From CAYTOJ01 sp964439415 (GTDB lineage Bacteria; Pseudomonadota; Alphaproteobacteria; Rickettsiales; CAZAGG01), in the NCBI GenBank assembly GCA_964439415.1, contig CAYTOJ010000050.1, positions 1 through 13,209 on the forward strand: 13,209 nt of DNA, written 5' to 3'. The translations under genes were made by a program, and so were the position numbers. Every line of letters starts with the position of its first letter. Positions within the stretch are counted from its first letter, which is position 1. Below the pieces are notes generated by a model that saw only the letters and a list, made by a program, of their open reading frames with translations, was not told the origin of the DNA and made no database searches. Below, one piece after another: positions 11,607 through 13,209 of this stretch.

Positions 11607-12971
11607 ATGGGCATAGTATCAGAATACGGCAGTAATTTATGGGTCGTTCTAAAGCAGGCAATGGAGACAAACGGCAAGGAACCGCCGGAAGCTCCTACCC
11701 ATCCCGCCACTGGCACTACCACTGAGGAGGGATTCTCACCTTTCGCATCCTTTGTAGATTTAAGCGAAGCGGCAGCATCAGCACTGGCAGAACAGGAAGC
11801 CGCCAACACAGCATCACTGAAGCCATTAGTGGCTATGGATACAGTAATGGCGGTGCAGGATATAGGCGCGCAGAAAATATCCGCTATTCCAGGCGCAGCC
11901 AGTTTGAACAGCACCGAGATAGCCAACCTCAGGGATAAATACCATAACGATACGGAAGTAAAAAAAGCCCTGGATAGTTTCGTTATCAGCAGGGCTCAAA
12001 AAATAATTGATAAAAATGATACGCCAAGCACGGTTAAAAATATCTACACCAGCGGCAATGCCCTGGATGGCAAAGGCAAGGCCAACACCGGCAAAGTGGC
12101 GACTGAGGCTGATAAAACCTACCAGTTGGCATTATCCTATACCGTAACCGGGAATAGCGATTATCTGGAGATGGGCAAAAAATACATCCTGGCCTGGGCG
12201 GATAAGAATAAACCAAATGGCGATGCGGTAGCTAATACCAATCTGGAAAACATCTTCCGCTCCTATGACCTACTAAAAAACCATTTCAGTGAGGAAGAGC
12301 GCGGCGAGGTAGAAGGCTGGATGAACCGCATAGTCAGCGCAATCAAAGCGAAGGAAGCTGATACTGAGATAAACCCTGATCGTGCGCCTGGGCTTAGTTC
12401 CAGGCTTAACAACCACCACTCCCACGCGCTGAAAACAATCGGCATGGTTGCACTGATAACCAATAATACTGATGATATTGAATATGTTAAAAGCGAATTT
12501 AGCAAACAGGTTGCCCGGAGTTTTGCTAATGAGGACGGCTCAGGGATAGATTTTGAAGCCAGGGATTCTGTGCGTTACCACGCCTATTCCCTGCAGGAAC
12601 TACTGAAAGTAGGGCAGATGCTGCAAAAATCCGGCGCAATTGATTATAACCCCTACACGAAAGTGATGGAAAACGGAGCATCGCTGGAGCGGGCAATGGA
12701 ATTTCTGGCTCCCTACTCCATCACCGGTGAAGGCGCAAAAACCCATAAAGAATATGTTGACTCCCAGAACATCAGGGATGGTCAGAACCGTGATGCTGCC
12801 CGTAATGGAACCCCCAGGTATGATCCGAAATATTCCCTGGACAGCCTCTCCTACGCTGCGTATTTCAGTGAATCAATCACTGGTAGAATTGACATATCAG
12901 AGCTAGCCGGGGATATCACCAATAAGTCCGGTAACTACGCCACCCTGGAATTGCTCCTGAATACTGTTTAA
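11607..12971 (+). CDS. Alginate-lyase-like protein (AlgL/PL5-type fold), probable polysaccharide lyase
   Basis: This 454-aa protein has an alpha-helical C-terminal domain (about 105-425) resembling AlgL-type alginate lyases, which cut mannuronate-rich alginate by beta-elimination. The matching blocks are a TYQLALSYTVTGNSDYLEMGKKYILAWAD helix pair (171-199), NNHHSHALKTIGMVALIT (268-285) in the place of the catalytic Asn-His motif, and DGSGIDFEARDSVRYHAYSLQELL (310-333) in the place of the 'DGSLxxExxRxxxALxYH' block. By this alignment N269, H270, R319 and Y324 are candidate catalytic residues. Residues 1-100 are Ala/Thr/Pro-rich and unlike the family, and no signal peptide is visible, which is odd for a lyase normally in the periplasm. 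The ATG at 11607 has a good AAGGGG site. Remote homology is my judgement; other lyases of the same fold are possible. Confidence 0.7.
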   Translation: MGIVSEYGSNLWVVLKQAMETNGKEPPEAPTHPATGTTTEEGFSPFASFVDLSEAAASALAEQEAANTASLKPLVAMDTVMAVQDIGAQKISAIPGAASLNSTEIANLRDKYHNDTEVKKALDSFVISRAQKIIDKNDTPSTVKNIYTSGNALDGKGKANTGKVATEADKTYQLALSYTVTGNSDYLEMGKKYILAWADKNKPNGDAVANTNLENIFRSYDLLKNHFSEEERGEVEGWMNRIVSAIKAKEADTEINPDRAPGLSSRLNNHHSHALKTIGMVALITNNTDDIEYVKSEFSKQVARSFANEDGSGIDFEARDSVRYHAYSLQELLKVGQMLQKSGAIDYNPYTKVMENGASLERAMEFLAPYSITGEGAKTHKEYVDSQNIRDGQNRDAARNGTPRYDPKYSLDSLSYAAYFSESITGRIDISELAGDITNKSGNYATLELLLNTV

Positions 12972-12975
12972 CACA

Positions 12976-13170
12976 CTACTTGATTACTCTGATATGTGGA
13001 TTCTTTGCAGTTAGTGTGCTGGCAGTACACACCTGCTCGGAATCAGGATTCAGAACTTGCAGATAAAATAAAGCGACCTGGAGGATGTCTTCAGTTTCAA
13101 CACCTCCCACAAATAATCGCCTGATATATCTCAATATTTCCCCATTCTCAATTTTCTGCATTCCTGACAA
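12976..13170 (-). CDS. Possible small ORF, unrecognised
   Basis: The reading frame gives 55-64 aa depending on start; TTG (13170) and ATG (13161) are possible, and AGGA directly abuts the ATG, too close for a normal ribosome site. The middle (ENGEILRYIRRLFVGGVETEDILQVALFYLQVL) has an amphipathic, protein-like pattern with no low complexity, but I know no family. It converges on the alginate-lyase-like gene, four bases from its stop. It could be the degraded end of a gene continuing beyond the window or chance open frame. Confidence 0.25.
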   Translation of the reverse strand: MSGMQKIENGEILRYIRRLFVGGVETEDILQVALFYLQVLNPDSEQVCTASTLTAKNPHIRVIK

Positions 13171-13209
13171 AAAACCGTAATGCCTTTTTGTTATGGTTAA
13201 GAAAATCAG

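Noticed and set aside
11444..11635. Plus-strand open frame inside the 211-bp palindromic element
   Set aside because: It reads through hairpins and direct repeats, and would overlap the ribosome site and start of the next gene.
1..13209. tRNA and other standard RNA genes
   Set aside because: I looked for T-loop GTTCRANNC with CCA-type acceptor pairs and for rRNA-like blocks and found no convincing candidate on either strand.

Overview
This 13.2-kb window is bacterial chromosome with moderate GC. The most likely source is an alphaproteobacterium. The support is a YidC with the long alphaproteobacterial-style periplasmic domain, a nearby YidD, a PhoR-type kinase, a ScoA/ScoB CoA-transferase pair, a TrhO-type rhodanese, and intergenic regions crowded with palindromic repeats. 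I cannot assign a genus from sequence alone. No rRNA, tRNA, CRISPR array, transposase or phage gene was seen.

Layout, left to right. Positions 1-1367 are mostly non-coding and rich in repeats; the only credible gene there is a minus-strand PemK/MazF-like toxin (479-871) with no visible antitoxin. The replicative helicase gene dnaB follows (1368-2843, plus). A hairpin-terminated, signal-peptide-bearing small secreted protein (2996-3220, minus) converges on it. A minus-strand block 6994->3518 reads yidD, yidC, then a PhoR-like histidine kinase. Positions 6995-7451 hold repeats and hairpins, including an exact two-copy 70-bp tandem repeat. A second minus-strand block 8944->7452 encodes a 225-aa one-helix membrane protein and a 110-aa protein, both unrecognised, then a YidB/DUF937 protein. 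The plus-strand block 9259-11352 is scoA-scoB (ATGA overlap) followed closely by trhO. A 211-bp palindromic element (11380-11590) then leads directly into an alginate-lyase-like gene (11607-12971). The last 240 bases hold at most a small uncertain ORF.

Functional links. YidC and YidD both act in inner-membrane protein insertion. PhoR lies just downstream of yidC, without its usual response-regulator partner in the window. ScoAB would move CoA from succinyl-CoA to acetoacetate. TrhO modifies tRNA wobble uridine.

The most striking signal is in the intergenic DNA. Diverged copies of the same elements recur at 67/7003, 335/9050, 965/9100 and 1092/7164. Two segments that are contiguous at 9050-9124 are split by about 590 bp at 335-989, and the split contains the PemK-like gene. 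That arrangement looks like a toxin cassette that entered a pre-existing repeat. Two further candidates for a second look are the alginate-lyase-like protein, which lacks a signal peptide, and the two-gene unknown operon preceded by a small operator-like palindrome.
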